In this document: in pieces, positions 1-8,443 of the stretch
Position numbering within the stretch: position 1 is the stretch's first letter
How the letters are laid out: each line of letters starts with the position of its first letter
Source: Microbacterium testaceum StLB037
GTDB lineage: Bacteria; Actinomycetota; Actinomycetes; Actinomycetales; Microbacteriaceae
NCBI RefSeq assembly: GCF_000202635.1
Contig: NC_015125.1
Location: 620,001 to 684,000 of the forward strand
Reading direction: 5' to 3'
Length of the DNA stretch: 64,000 bases
Position numbers and translations under genes: made by a program
The notes under the pieces: generated by a model
What the model saw: only the letters and a program-made list of their open reading frames with translations
What the model was told of the DNA's origin: nothing
Databases searched by the model: none

Positions 1-405
1 CCGGGAGGCGAGAGCCTCGGCGCGCGGCAGCTCGTCGGGCGTCTCCCACGCGCGGAGGTCCCAGAGCGTCACGACGATCTGGTGCGTCTCGTTGACCCGG
101 TCGTGTCGGACGAGCGGGGCGAGCGCCGTCGGTGAATGGATCAGCCCCTTGCCGACGCCGGGGGCGACGCCCAGCTGCCAGGAGGCCGCGAGCTCGCGCC
201 GGCGCATGGACAGGCGGGTCTCGGCGGACAGCCCGGTCACACCGGCATCCTCGGGCAGGCCGGGCGAGGGGACGATGCTGGCGACGTCGCATCCGCGCGG
301 AGCGGTGTCGATCAGCGCCTGCGCGAGAGACGCCGAGGCCTCGGCGAGATCACGGGAGGTGGGGGCGACGAGCTGGTCCAGCACGACGCGCAGAGTGACG
401 GTCAC
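1..405 (-). CDS. Glycosyltransferase family 1/4-like protein, N-terminal part (runs off the window)
   Basis: Partial gene: 135 codons from a GTG start that overlaps the stop of the LCP gene by 4 nt (GTGA). It begins [20 protein letters not shown] and contains a long stretch describing a Rossmann-like N-terminal half, with no signal peptide or membrane segment. The first 130 residues resemble the N-terminal domains of actinobacterial GT-B glycosyltransferases that lie next to LCP genes, but the catalytic C-terminal half is outside the window. Translational coupling to the LCP ligase suggests a role in making or attaching a cell-wall glycan. The family call is from overall resemblance and is moderate; strand, frame and start are secure. 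Confidence 0.55.
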   Translation of the reverse strand, partial: MTVTLRVVLDQLVAPTSRDLAEASASLAQALIDTAPRGCDVASIVPSPGLPEDAGVTGLSAETRLSMRRRELAASWQLGVAPGVGKGLIHSPTALAPLVRHDRVNETHQIVVTLWDLRAWETPDELPRAEALASR

Positions 406-1865
406 GGGGCGGGTGTCTCCGTCTCGGTGGGGGGATGCAGCTTGTCGTGGACCATCTGCTGGACCTGGGCGTAGTCCGGGTCGAACTCGTCGACCCCGCC
501 GTCGGGCGTGAGCTCGATGGTCGAGACGGGCTGGTCCTTCGCCTTCAGCGCGAGGTCGACCAGCGTCGGGGCGATGAGCCCCTGCGGGAGGTCGGTCTCG
601 ACGATGTTCGTCCCCGCCGCGGCCACCTCCTGGAAGTGGGTGAGGACGTTCTGGGGGGTGAACTGCGCGAGGATCGCCTCCTGCAGCTGGCGCTGGCGCC
701 GCATGCGGTCGAAGTCGCTCGTCGTGTAGCGCGAGCGGGCGTACCACTGCGCGGTGTCGCCGTCCATGTGCTGCGCGCCCGGCTCGATCCATCCGAAGGC
801 CCAGTCGTCGACGGGCTGGCCGTCGTAAGCGGGCCCGCCCTTGGGCAGACGCTCGTCGACGGTGATGTCGACGCCGCCGAGGGCGTCCACCAGATTGGCG
901 AAGCCCTTCATGTCGAGGAGCACGTAGTACGGGATCTGGATGCCGAGGATGCCCTCGGCCGCGTCCTTGGTCGCCTCGATGCCCGGCTCGGAACCGTGGG
1001 CGACGGCATCCGGGTACAGGGCATTTCCGTCCTGGCAGACCTCGACCTCGGTGCGCAGCTGGTTGATGCCGCTGCCCCAGCCGCAGGTCGGGTCGAACTT
1101 GCCCTCGTGCCCGTTGGGGTACTTGTCCTGCATGGGACCGGGGGCGAAGGGGAAGTTCGGCATGTCGCGCGGGATGCCGGTGATGGTCACCGCGCCGGAG
1201 GCCGCGTTGATCGAGACCACCGAGATGCTGTCGAAGCGCATGGAGTCGCGGCCTTCACCGGAGTCGGCCCCGAGCAGCAGGATGTTGTAGTAGCCGTCGG
1301 ACGGGGGGACGACGGGAGCGGACTGCGCGAAGATCTCCGCGAACGCGTCACGCGTCGTGCCGGCCGTCTGCACCGCCCATCCCGCGCCCGCCACCAGCGT
1401 GCTGGTGAGACCGATCGAGACGATCGCGATGCCGAAGCGTGCGAGCGGACCGGTCCGCACGAGCCGGACCAGACGCAGAGTGTCGATCGTCAGCACGATC
1501 CAGAGCACCGCGTATCCGATGAGCACGCCCTGGACGAGCGTGAGCGGCACCCAGCGGAACCACGAGAGGAAGTCGGGGATGGAGGAGCCGGTCGCGATGG
1601 CGAACACGGTGCTGGGCGCGAGAAGGGCGCCGAGCGCGATGAGCACGATCATCACCCACAGCGCGAGGGTCGCCCCGAGCCCGAACCGACCGAGGCGCCT
1701 GTTGCCCGCCAGCACCTGCGCGGAGCCGGGGAGGAGCAGGTTCGCGACGATCAACCACCAGCCGCGGCGCGTCATGACCGACGTCGACCCGAGGTCGGGA
1801 TTGCGCAGGGGACGCTGCTCGACCAGCGAGGAGCGCCCGGACGCGCGCGGCGGCGCGAGCGTCAT
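402..1865 (-). CDS. LytR-CpsA-Psr (LCP) family cell-wall glycopolymer ligase
   Basis: 487 aa. LCP proteins transfer undecaprenyl-linked glycopolymers such as arabinogalactan or teichoic acids to peptidoglycan on the outside of the membrane. Residues 1-35 are cytoplasmic; hydrophobic segments lie near 38-52, 64-88, 105-128 and 143-163, more than the single anchor of classical LytR. The LCP domain follows from about 191 ([21 protein letters not shown]) to about 400 and ends with the conserved arginine cluster [18 protein letters not shown]. The tail is rich in Thr, Glu and Pro. The start overlaps the purE stop (ATGA) and the stop overlaps a glycosyltransferase start, so the three are likely one transcript. 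M. tuberculosis also has an LCP gene (CpsA) a few genes from purE. Confidence 0.9.
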   Translation of the reverse strand: MTLAPPRASGRSSLVEQRPLRNPDLGSTSVMTRRGWWLIVANLLLPGSAQVLAGNRRLGRFGLGATLALWVMIVLIALGALLAPSTVFAIATGSSIPDFLSWFRWVPLTLVQGVLIGYAVLWIVLTIDTLRLVRLVRTGPLARFGIAIVSIGLTSTLVAGAGWAVQTAGTTRDAFAEIFAQSAPVVPPSDGYYNILLLGADSGEGRDSMRFDSISVVSINAASGAVTITGIPRDMPNFPFAPGPMQDKYPNGHEGKFDPTCGWGSGINQLRTEVEVCQDGNALYPDAVAHGSEPGIEATKDAAEGILGIQIPYYVLLDMKGFANLVDALGGVDITVDERLPKGGPAYDGQPVDDWAFGWIEPGAQHMDGDTAQWYARSRYTTSDFDRMRRQRQLQEAILAQFTPQNVLTHFQEVAAAGTNIVETDLPQGLIAPTLVDLALKAKDQPVSTIELTPDGGVDEFDPDYAQVQQMVHDKLHPPTETETPAP

Positions 1866-2377
1866 AGGGACTCCTTGAGTCGGCGGTTCTTCTCTTCGAC
1901 CTGGATCTCCAGGTCGCGCGCGTAGGCCTCGACGCGGTCGCCGATCTCGGGGTCGGCCGCGCCGAGGACGCGAGCGGCCAGGAGTCCCGCGTTCTTCGCC
2001 CCGTTGATCGACACGGTCGCCACGGGGATCCCCGCAGGCATCTGCACGATGCTCAGGAGCGAGTCCAGTCCATCGAGGGTGGCGAGCTGGACGGGGACGC
2101 CGATCACGGGCAGGGCGGTGACGGATGCCAACATGCCGGGCAGGTGCGCGGCACCCCCGGCCCCGGCGATGATGGCGCGGAGCCCCCGGGCGCGGGCCTC
2201 CCGCCCGTACCGCACGAGCTTGTCGGGAGTGCGGTGGGCCGAGACGACCTCGACCTCGTGAGGGATGCCGAACTCGGTGAGCACCTCGGAGGCCGCGTTC
2301 ATCACCCGCCAGTCGGAGTCGGAGCCCATGACGACGCCGACCACGGGCGTCTCGGAGGAATGCAGCGGCCGGGTCAC
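1862..2377 (-). CDS. purE: N5-carboxyaminoimidazole ribonucleotide mutase PurE
   Basis: 171 aa, cytosolic. Converts N5-CAIR to CAIR in de novo purine synthesis, acting on the product of PurK encoded next to it. Class I PurE signatures are present: GSDSD near residue 19, SAHRTP near 45 and [11 protein letters not shown] near 75. The start is GTG: the hexamer TAGCCT ends exactly 6 nt before it, which predicts a leaderless transcript and makes this start convincing. A 59-bp gap separates it from purK upstream; downstream it overlaps the LCP gene by ATGA, so a purine gene and two wall genes are co-transcribed. Confidence 0.96.
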   Translation of the reverse strand: MTRPLHSSETPVVGVVMGSDSDWRVMNAASEVLTEFGIPHEVEVVSAHRTPDKLVRYGREARARGLRAIIAGAGGAAHLPGMLASVTALPVIGVPVQLATLDGLDSLLSIVQMPAGIPVATVSINGAKNAGLLAARVLGAADPEIGDRVEAYARDLEIQVEEKNRRLKESL

Positions 2378-2383
2378 CGGTCC

Positions 2384-2389
2384 AGGCTA
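2384..2389 (-). promoter_or_regulatory. -10-like box (TAGCCT) of purE
   Basis: TAGCCT on the minus strand lies 6 nt before the GTG of purE. A transcript starting about 7 nt after the box would begin at or within a base of the start codon, so the mRNA would be leaderless. One of 13 such boxes in the window. No clear -35 was seen. Confidence 0.5.
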
Positions 2390-2436
2390 GGGCGGCTCGC
2401 TGGAAGATCTCGCAACGGCACGCTCAGGAGTTCACC

Positions 2437-3570
2437 TCAGTCGAAGAACGCCGCCGCCGCGCGCGCTTCGTACACGACGTCGTCGAGATCCTCGCCCGTC
2501 ACGTTGACGTGCCCCACCTTGCGACCGGGGCGCGGGGCCTTGCCGTACGTGTGGACCTTCGCGGCCGGGTGGGCCTCGAGCGCGGCCGGGAAGCGCTCCT
2601 CGAGCGTCCCCTCGGCGGGACCGCCGAGAACGTTGATCATGACCGCCCAGGGGGCGGTGGCATCCGTCGATCCGAGCGGAAGGTCGAGGACAGCCCGCAG
2701 GTGCTGCTCGAACTGGCTCGTGACCGCGCCGTCCTGCGTCCAATGGCCGCTGTTGTGCGGACGCATCGCGAGTTCGTTGATGAGGATGCGCTGGTCGCTG
2801 GTCTCGAAGAGCTCGACGGCGAGCATGCCGGTGACGCCGAGTCCGTCCGCGACGGCGACGCCGATGTCGGCGGCGACCCGCTGGACACGGGCATCGGCGC
2901 GGGGAGCGGGCGCCACGACCTCGGTGCAGACCCCGCCGCGCTGCACGGTCTCGACGACGGGATACGCCCGCACCTCCCCCGACGGGCGGCGGGCCACCTG
3001 CTGGGCGAGCTCGCGAGTGAAGTCCACGAGTTCTTCGACGAGGAGCGCACCGCCGTTGCCGTCCTCGGCGAGAGCGGCGAACCAGTCGTCGGCCTCCGTG
3101 GACGCGGAGACGACCCGCACGCCCTTGCCGTCGTACCCGCCCCGGGGCGTCTTGACCACGGCACGACCGCCGTGGGCGTCGAGGAAGGCCTGAAGCTCGG
3201 CGGCGTCGGCGACCGCGGCCCAGTCGGGCTGCGGAAGGCCCAGCTCGGCCATGCGCGTCCGCATGACGAGCTTGTCCTGTGCGACGGCGAGCGGCGCGGG
3301 TCCGGGGTGGACGGGAACGCCGGCGTCGACGAGCGCGGCGAGCACGTCCTGCGGCACGTGCTCGTGATCGAAGGTGATGACGTCGACGTCGCGCGCGAAG
3401 GCCAGCACCGTCTCGGCGTCGCGGTAGTCGCCCACCGCCGACGCCGCGAGCGCGGCCGACATGCCCTCGTCCTCGGCGAGGACGCGGATCTCGATCCCCA
3501 GTTCGACGGCGGGCGCGATCATCATCCGCGCCAGCTGTCCGCCACCGATCACTCCGACTCGCAGCGCCAT
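2437..3570 (-). CDS. purK: N5-carboxyaminoimidazole ribonucleotide synthase PurK
   Basis: 377 aa, cytosolic ATP-grasp enzyme that carboxylates AIR to N5-CAIR using ATP and bicarbonate; PurE uses the product. N-terminal pre-ATP-grasp motif GVIGGGQLARM, then the ATP-grasp core with VVKTPRGGYDGKGVRV near 150 and ELAMRPHNSGHWT near 260, diagnostic of PurK. I chose the ATG at 3570 (MALRVGVIGGG) because GGGAG precedes it at good spacing; an in-frame ATG 24 nt upstream would add the uncharacteristic residues MDPDEGSG. The 216 bp before the gene hold three hairpin repeats. Confidence 0.95.
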   Translation of the reverse strand: MALRVGVIGGGQLARMMIAPAVELGIEIRVLAEDEGMSAALAASAVGDYRDAETVLAFARDVDVITFDHEHVPQDVLAALVDAGVPVHPGPAPLAVAQDKLVMRTRMAELGLPQPDWAAVADAAELQAFLDAHGGRAVVKTPRGGYDGKGVRVVSASTEADDWFAALAEDGNGGALLVEELVDFTRELAQQVARRPSGEVRAYPVVETVQRGGVCTEVVAPAPRADARVQRVAADIGVAVADGLGVTGMLAVELFETSDQRILINELAMRPHNSGHWTQDGAVTSQFEQHLRAVLDLPLGSTDATAPWAVMINVLGGPAEGTLEERFPAALEAHPAAKVHTYGKAPRPGRKVGHVNVTGEDLDDVVYEARAAAAFFD

Positions 3571-3643
3571 GCCGCTCCCTTCGTCGGGATCCATTCTGTC
3601 GGGCCTCTCGCGAGGGTGCGAGCCGGGTGCGTGCCCCGCGGGG

Positions 3644-3665
3644 GCTTCGACAGGCTCAGCCCCCT
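3644..3665. repeat. Dispersed hairpin repeat, copy 1
   Basis: Copy of a 22-25 bp dispersed element built around TTCGACAGGCTCAG and its reverse complement. Full copies have 7-bp arms GGTCCCT/AGGGACC around an 11-nt loop. This copy is degenerate at the arms. Two more follow within 110 bp. Confidence 0.8.
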
Positions 3666-3710
3666 CGCCCCGGGAGCCCTCAAGCCCGCGCGATGCCCCA
3701 GCCCGCGCGA

Positions 3711-3735
3711 GGTCCCCGAGCCCGTCGAAGGGACC
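3711..3735. repeat. Dispersed hairpin repeat, copy 2
   Basis: 25-bp copy with arms GGTCCCC and AGGGACC, loop containing GTCGA. It lies in the purK to PH-protein gap, downstream of the minus-strand PH gene. Confidence 0.85.
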
Positions 3736-3747
3736 GGGCCCCGGCGA

Positions 3748-3772
3748 GGTCCCTGAGCCCGTCGAAGGGACC
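3748..3772. repeat. Dispersed hairpin repeat, copy 3 (perfect arms)
   Basis: Perfect 7-bp inverted arms GGTCCCT and AGGGACC with an 11-nt loop. It ends 15 bp past the stop of the PH-domain gene, where an RNA hairpin could protect or terminate that transcript. The remaining sequence of this 216-bp gap is GC-rich and shows nothing else. Confidence 0.85.
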
Positions 3773-3786
3773 GGGCCCGCGCGAGG

Positions 3787-4341
3787 TCAGACGTCGACGG
3801 AGCCGGAGCCGAACGCCTGCGAGTCGCGGTGCGCGAGGATCTGGTTGACCTCGACCTGGTCGACGAGCGTCTCGTGCAGGAGGACGGCCTGCGGCACGTT
3901 CTTCATCCGCAGCGGCGGCTCCACGCCGTTCGAGAGCGTGAGCGTCCCCGCGCCCCAGAGGCGCTGCAGGACGCCCCGGCGCATCTGGATCGAGTAGCCG
4001 CGCACGTGGGAGATCTCCTGACGACGCGAGCCGAAAAAGCCCGAGCGCTCGATCACGCGTCGGGTGGTGATCGTCCACGAGTGCGAGAGCCACACGATGT
4101 ACGGCAGCACGACGAGCAGCAGCACGACGGCCGCGGCCGCGCTCACGAGCATCCAGTTCTCGAACGGAGCGGGCAGGTTGTCGTAGAAGTACGTCGTCGC
4201 CCCCGCGACGGCGATCAGCACGAGGGCCGACCACACGAGGCGCCGGGCGTGCGAACGGATCCGCGCGATACGCAGCTCGGGAGCCGCGGCACCGGGCGCC
4301 GGCGTGCGCGGGCGCCCTCCGTAGCTGGTCGGCTGGGTCAC
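3787..4341 (-). CDS. PH-domain membrane protein (bPH2/YdbS-like)
   Basis: 184 aa. Two hydrophobic segments at about 35-55 and 64-85, then a bacterial PH domain from about 88 ([18 protein letters not shown]) to 165, including [11 protein letters not shown] and [16 protein letters not shown]. Such YdbS/DUF304-like proteins are membrane-anchored with a cytosolic PH fold; no reaction is known. M. tuberculosis has the equivalent gene (Rv3278c) beside birA, which supports orthology. The start is GTG; CACAAT ends 6 nt before it, a weaker version of the leaderless arrangement. The gene is followed closely by three dispersed repeats. Confidence 0.85.
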   Translation of the reverse strand: MTQPTSYGGRPRTPAPGAAAPELRIARIRSHARRLVWSALVLIAVAGATTYFYDNLPAPFENWMLVSAAAAVVLLLVVLPYIVWLSHSWTITTRRVIERSGFFGSRRQEISHVRGYSIQMRRGVLQRLWGAGTLTLSNGVEPPLRMKNVPQAVLLHETLVDQVEVNQILAHRDSQAFGSGSVDV

Positions 4342-4398
4342 CCCTTCATTGTGCGGGGTCGGCGCCGCACCGTCCGGCGCACACGCGGGGCGCGCCCC

Positions 4399-5181
4399 TC
4401 AGCGCACGTGGACGACGTCGCCCGCCGACACGGCCTCGACGATCGTTCCCGCCTCCACGACCAACCGGCCCGTCTCGTCCAGACGCGTCGCGCGACCCGA
4501 GAGCGTCGTGCCGTCGGGGAGGGAGACGGTCACGTCCCGGCCCACCGTGGCGCAGAGCTTCTCGATGTCGCTGTGCACGCGCTCCTCGCGACCCCCGGAG
4601 AGCGCAGTCAGGAGTTCGGAGAGTCCCGTGACGTAGTCCGCGATGAGGCGGTCCTCGTCGCACTCCGCTCCGATCGCCGCGAACGAGGTCGCGGTCGTCA
4701 CGGGGAGATCGGCTCGGCTCATCCGCGTGTTCACGCCCGCCCCCACCACGACGGTGTCGAACGTTCCGGGCACCGCCTCGGCCAAGATGCCGCAGATCTT
4801 GCCCCCGTCCACGAGCACGTCGTTCGGCCACTTCAGCTCCGTCGTGCCGCTGTGCCCGGCGAGCTGGGCACCCACCGCACGCGTCATCGCCGCCCCTGCC
4901 GCGAGCGGGATCCAGCCGCGCAGCGCCGGGGGCACGGTCGAGGCGTCGACCACGACCGAGACGGCGATCGCCGTCCCCGCCGGGGCGGTCCAGCTGCGGT
5001 CGAGGCGCCCCCGTCCGGCGCGCTGGTCGCGCGTGACGAGGAGAGAGAGGTGCGGCCAGCCCGCGGGGTCCGCGGCGACCGCCGCGACGACATCGGCGTT
5101 GGTGGAGTCGGTGGTCTCGACCACCTGGACGCGGGGGCTGACGGCGGCGGTGCGCGGGTATCCGGCTTCGGGGATCGGCAT
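4399..5181 (-). CDS. birA: Biotin--[acetyl-CoA carboxylase] ligase BirA
   Basis: 260 aa, cytosolic. Makes biotinyl-AMP and attaches biotin to the carboxylase carrier protein encoded at 12576. Catalytic-domain signatures: ETTDSTN near 20, the biotin loop RGRLDRSW near 57 (GRGR variant), [11 protein letters not shown] near 113 with GKICGILAE, then the small C-terminal SH3-like domain from about 205. There is no N-terminal winged helix, so it is the monofunctional, non-repressor form usual in actinobacteria. I chose the ATG at 5181 (MPIPEAG) over a GTG 6 nt upstream because TAGGGT ends exactly 6 nt before it. It diverges from accD across 159 bp. Confidence 0.93.
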   Translation of the reverse strand: MPIPEAGYPRTAAVSPRVQVVETTDSTNADVVAAVAADPAGWPHLSLLVTRDQRAGRGRLDRSWTAPAGTAIAVSVVVDASTVPPALRGWIPLAAGAAMTRAVGAQLAGHSGTTELKWPNDVLVDGGKICGILAEAVPGTFDTVVVGAGVNTRMSRADLPVTTATSFAAIGAECDEDRLIADYVTGLSELLTALSGGREERVHSDIEKLCATVGRDVTVSLPDGTTLSGRATRLDETGRLVVEAGTIVEAVSAGDVVHVR

Positions 5182-5187
5182 GCCCAC

Positions 5188-5193
5188 ACCCTA
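5188..5193 (-). promoter_or_regulatory. -10-like box (TAGGGT) of birA
   Basis: TAGGGT on the minus strand ends 6 nt before the birA ATG, predicting a leaderless mRNA and fixing the start. The divergent accD box lies about 135 bp away; the interval also carries one GGCATCC (5212) and one GGATGCC (5263). Confidence 0.55.
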
Positions 5194-5327
5194 GGGAATC
5201 GTCGAGGCGACGGCATCCGCTTGCACTTCCCGTTCTCGGCACGGCGCGCGACGAACCTGGACGGATGCCACAGTGCCTTGCGGATTCGCTTGTGCGCACC
5301 CTCCAACGTCGGCGACGAGGCTGTCGC

Positions 5328-5333
5328 TAGGGT
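5328..5333 (+). promoter_or_regulatory. -10-like box (TAGGGT) of accD
   Basis: TAGGGT ends 7 nt before the accD GTG. A start site at normal distance would coincide with the start codon. Confidence 0.5.
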
Positions 5334-5340
5334 GGAAGGC

Positions 5341-6930
5341 GTGACCGACCAGCCCGATCTCTTCACCACCGCCGGCAAGATCGCGGACCTGCGCACCAGG
5401 TTCCAGGAGGCGGTCGTCGACGCCGAAGCCTCAGCCCGCGACAAGCAGCACGCGAAGGGCAAGCTCACCGCGCGCGAGCGCATCGAGATGCTCGTGGACC
5501 CGGGCTCCTTCGTCGAGCTCGACGAGTACGTGCGCCACCGCACGACGGCGTTCGGCATGGACAAAGCGCGTCCCTACGGGGACTCCGTCGTGACGGGCAC
5601 GGGCACGATCCACGGCCGGACCGTCGCCGTCTACGCGCAGGACTTCTCGACCTTCGGCGGGTCGCTGGGCGAGGTCGCCGGCGACAAGATCATCAAGGTG
5701 ATGGAGCTGGCGCTGCGCAGCGGCATCCCGATCATCGGCATCCTGGACTCCGGCGGAGCCCGCATCCAGGAGGGTGTAGTGGCCCTGGGCAAGTACGGCG
5801 AGATCTTCCGCCTGAACACGGCGGCCTCGGGCGTCATCCCGCAGATCTCGCTCATCATGGGCCCGGCCGCGGGCGGCGCGGTGTACTCCCCCGCCCTCAC
5901 CGACTTCGTGATCATGGTCGACAAGACGAGCCAGATGTTCGTCACCGGCCCCGACGTCATCAAGACCGTGACCGGCGAGGACGTCGGCATGGAAGAGCTC
6001 GGTGGTGCGCTCACGCACAACAGCCGCTCCGGTGTCGCCCACTACCTCGCCGATGACGAGGACGACGCGATCGACTACGCGCGCACGCTCATCGGGTACC
6101 TTCCCGACAACAACCTCGCCGAGATCCCGGTCTACGAGACCCCGTTCGAGTTCGAGACGACGGATGCCGATCGCTCGCTGAACACGATCATCCCCGACTC
6201 GCCGAACCAGCCGTACGACATCCACACGGTGATCGCGGGCATCGTCGACGCCGGAGACTTCCTCGAGGTGCAACCGCTGTTCGCCCCGAACATCGTCATC
6301 GGGTTCGGACGCATCGAGGGCCGCACGGTCGGCATCATCGCCAACCAGCCCTCGCAGATGGCCGGCACGCTCAACATCGACGCGGGCGAGAAGGCGTCGC
6401 GCTTCGTCCGGTTCTGCGACGCGTTCTCGGTGCCGATCGTGACGCTCGTCGACGTGCCCGGTTACCTGCCCGGCACCGACCAGGAGTGGACCGGCGTCAT
6501 CCGCCGCGGCGCGAAGCTGCTGTACGCGTACGCCGAGGCCACCGTGCCACTGGTCACCGTCATCCTGCGCAAGGCCTACGGCGGTGCGTACATCGTCATG
6601 GGGTCGAAGCAGCTCGGTGCCGACATCAACCTCGCCTGGCCCACCGCCGAGATCGCCGTCATGGGCGGTCAGGGAGCGGTCAACATCCTCTACCGCGGCG
6701 AGATCAAGCGCGCCGAGGAGGCGGGCGAAGACGTCGCGGCCGTGCGCACGCGCCTCGCGAACGAGTACACGTACAACGTGGCATCCCCGTTCCTGGCCGC
6801 CGAGCGCGGGGAGCTCGACGGCATCATCGAGCCCGCGCAGACGCGCGTGTCGATCGCCAAGGCGCTGCGAGCCCTGCGCAACAAGCGCGCGAGCCTGCCC
6901 GCCAAGAAGCACGGGAACATCCCGCTGTGA
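5341..6930 (+). CDS. accD: Acyl-CoA (acetyl/propionyl-CoA) carboxylase beta subunit
   Basis: 529 aa, cytosolic carboxyltransferase subunit that moves CO2 from carboxybiotin to acetyl- or propionyl-CoA. Two crotonase-like halves are visible. The N half contains [32 protein letters not shown] and [15 protein letters not shown] (oxyanion glycines). The C half contains [32 protein letters not shown] and [17 protein letters not shown]. Length fits AccD5/PccB-type proteins rather than bacterial AccD. Start: GTG at 5341, set by TAGGGT 7 nt upstream; the frame stays open far upstream but without homology. It overlaps accE by GTGA. The context of epsilon subunit, maf and biotin ligase matches M. tuberculosis accD5; substrate preference cannot be read from sequence. 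Confidence 0.95.
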   Translation: MTDQPDLFTTAGKIADLRTRFQEAVVDAEASARDKQHAKGKLTARERIEMLVDPGSFVELDEYVRHRTTAFGMDKARPYGDSVVTGTGTIHGRTVAVYAQDFSTFGGSLGEVAGDKIIKVMELALRSGIPIIGILDSGGARIQEGVVALGKYGEIFRLNTAASGVIPQISLIMGPAAGGAVYSPALTDFVIMVDKTSQMFVTGPDVIKTVTGEDVGMEELGGALTHNSRSGVAHYLADDEDDAIDYARTLIGYLPDNNLAEIPVYETPFEFETTDADRSLNTIIPDSPNQPYDIHTVIAGIVDAGDFLEVQPLFAPNIVIGFGRIEGRTVGIIANQPSQMAGTLNIDAGEKASRFVRFCDAFSVPIVTLVDVPGYLPGTDQEWTGVIRRGAKLLYAYAEATVPLVTVILRKAYGGAYIVMGSKQLGADINLAWPTAEIAVMGGQGAVNILYRGEIKRAEEAGEDVAAVRTRLANEYTYNVASPFLAAERGELDGIIEPAQTRVSIAKALRALRNKRASLPAKKHGNIPL

Positions 6931-7175
6931 GCGACGCCCGCCCCCGCACCGACAGCGACCCCGCTCTGCCGCCCGTGGTGGCGGAGGTCGTGCGCGGCAC
7001 GCCCACCGAGGAGGAGCTGGCCGCGGCCGTCGTCGTCGTGAGCGAGGCCTACGCGCGCGAGGTCGCGGATGCCACGGTGCCCGAGACGGCGTCCCGCTCG
7101 CGGTGGGAGCTGTCGGCGCGCGGGCTGCGCACCCAGCTCGACCGCGCGGCGGGGTGGCACAGCTTCACCGCGTGA
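6927..7175 (+). CDS. accE: Acyl-CoA carboxylase epsilon subunit AccE
   Basis: 82 aa. Small actinobacteria-specific subunit that bridges the carboxylase alpha and beta subunits. It starts at GTG overlapping the accD stop (GTGA). Acidic, proline-rich N-terminus (about 1-20), then [20 protein letters not shown], the recurring core of this family, and a C-terminal end [23 protein letters not shown] in which the SxW...R spacing is typical. Cytosolic; made together with AccD through coupling. Too divergent for a reaction to be assigned from sequence; identity rests on the core motif, size and position. Confidence 0.88.
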   Translation: MSDARPRTDSDPALPPVVAEVVRGTPTEEELAAAVVVVSEAYAREVADATVPETASRSRWELSARGLRTQLDRAAGWHSFTA

Positions 7176-7326
7176 CGCGGGCGGGCGAGTGTCCCCCGAA
7201 ATACCTACAGACGAAGACGACACCGTCACGAATACTGGATGAGCTGGAACGCTTTGTGCGTTCGGTCGGGCCGCTCATCGAGCCGGTTCCGACCACCGCG
7301 GCCGGTTTTCGGGTAACCGTCCGCAT

Positions 7327-7359
7327 GGGTGAGGGGTGAGCGTTCGCCGCCCCTCACCC
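7327..7359. terminator. Bidirectional hairpin between accE and the two-component locus
   Basis: Arms GGGTGAGGGG (7327-7336) and CCCCTCACCC (7350-7359), loop 13 nt, placed between convergent genes. The rest of the 230-bp gap (7176-7405) contains an unusually AT-richer stretch at about 7195-7265 with no recognisable gene or RNA. Confidence 0.6.
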
Positions 7360-7405
7360 CCATCCCCCTGGTCGACGGTTCAGGTCGTGATCGGTTCTCG
7401 CGCGT

Positions 7406-8443
7406 TCAGCGCGGGCGACGGATCTCGCGCCAGAGGTCGACCTCATCGTCGTCGCCCCCCGCGCCTTGGCCCGTCGAGCGGCCCACGACGGTCACCGCCA
7501 CCCCGTTGTGCGGGGAGGTGCGGATGATGAGCCGGTCGGACACGGCCCCGCGCAGGATCTCGGCCAGTTCCGCCCGGACCGTCTGCAGTTCAGCGGCGTC
7601 GAGGCCGTCGAGGCCGCCCTCGTCGAAGAGCGAGACCGCGGATCCCCGGCGCCGCGCCGCGTCGATCTCGGCGCGCACGCCCTGATCCAGCAGGCGGGGG
7701 CTGCGCAGTTCGTCGCGCAGGCTGTGCTCGGCCAGCCGCGCGGCCGTCCGCTCCGACGGGCGGAGGTTCCCCCCGGTCTCGATGACCCGGGCGAGGACCG
7801 GACCGGCCACGGCGAGCGCGCGCTGCACGTGGATGCGGCGCTCGCGCTGCCGACCGCTCTGGGCGGCTTGCCACGCCGAGGCGGCCTGTTGCAATTCGGA
7901 GAGCTGCGCCGCGTCCCGAGCCGTGCGCTGCAGGGCGATCGACATGAGCTGCGCGACGGACACCCAGACGAGCGAGCCGACGAGTCCGAGGCTCAGCGCC
8001 GAGACCGGACCGAGCCAGGCCGAGGCCGAGACCGCGAGGGCCGCCATCCCGATCCAGGCGATGATCGGACGGTGACGGACCATCACGATCGTCATGAGCG
8101 CACCGATCCCGCCGATCACCCACGTGACGAACGGCTGGGTCCGTCCGTCGGGTGTGACCGCGAGGAAGGCGGCGTTCGGCACCACCGCGGACGCGACGAG
8201 AGCGAGCGCCGCGGCCCATCCCGGGAGGGATGACCGTTCGCCGGGCGTCGCGACGGGAGTCGCCTGTGGGCGCGACCCCGGCAACAGGATCCACAACCAC
8301 GTGACCGGGAGATAGAGCACCAGCGCCGCGATGATCAGCCAACCGCGCTCCACGGTCTCCGGGCTCGTCCAGAGCAGTCCGCGTGCGGCGAGGTACGCCG
8401 TGAACGCGAGGGCGATCACGGAGAGCATCGCGCGGACGGTCAC
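7406..8443 (-). CDS. Membrane protein of unknown function linked to a two-component system
   Basis: 345 aa, not recognised. Six hydrophobic segments occupy about residues 5-170 (for example PFVTWVIGGIGALMTIVMV). Next comes a helical, Gln/Arg-rich stretch around 180-215 (SIALQRTARDAAQLSELQQ), and then a soluble C-terminal part with SERTAARLAEHSLRDELRSP and SDRLIIRTSPHNGVAVTVVG. The topology of membrane sensor plus linker plus soluble tail mimics a histidine kinase, but I see no H-box or ATP-binding motif, so it may be a degenerate kinase or accessory sensor. It starts at GTG overlapping the kinase stop (GTGA) and is the last gene of a three-gene operon with the kinase and response regulator. 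Confidence 0.75.
   Translation of the reverse strand: MTVRAMLSVIALAFTAYLAARGLLWTSPETVERGWLIIAALVLYLPVTWLWILLPGSRPQATPVATPGERSSLPGWAAALALVASAVVPNAAFLAVTPDGRTQPFVTWVIGGIGALMTIVMVRHRPIIAWIGMAALAVSASAWLGPVSALSLGLVGSLVWVSVAQLMSIALQRTARDAAQLSELQQAASAWQAAQSGRQRERRIHVQRALAVAGPVLARVIETGGNLRPSERTAARLAEHSLRDELRSPRLLDQGVRAEIDAARRRGSAVSLFDEGGLDGLDAAELQTVRAELAEILRGAVSDRLIIRTSPHNGVAVTVVGRSTGQGAGGDDDEVDLWREIRRPR

Noticed and set aside
435..1925. Long plus-strand open frame opposite the LCP gene, and similar frames opposite many other genes.
   Set aside because: High-GC DNA leaves antisense frames open. Their translations have shadow composition (Arg, Asp, His, Gly, Val) and no domains, while the other strand encodes clear families.
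2424..2432. TCAGGAGTT downstream of purK as a fifth palindromic element.
   Set aside because: No matching AACTCCTGA arm lies 56 nt away; a single nine-base match is expected by chance.
3829..5340. Upstream extension of the accD reading frame by about 500 codons.
   Set aside because: It runs antisense through the PH and birA genes, is Arg/Asp-rich shadow sequence and has no homology; the GTG at 5341 has a promoter box and starts the family alignment.
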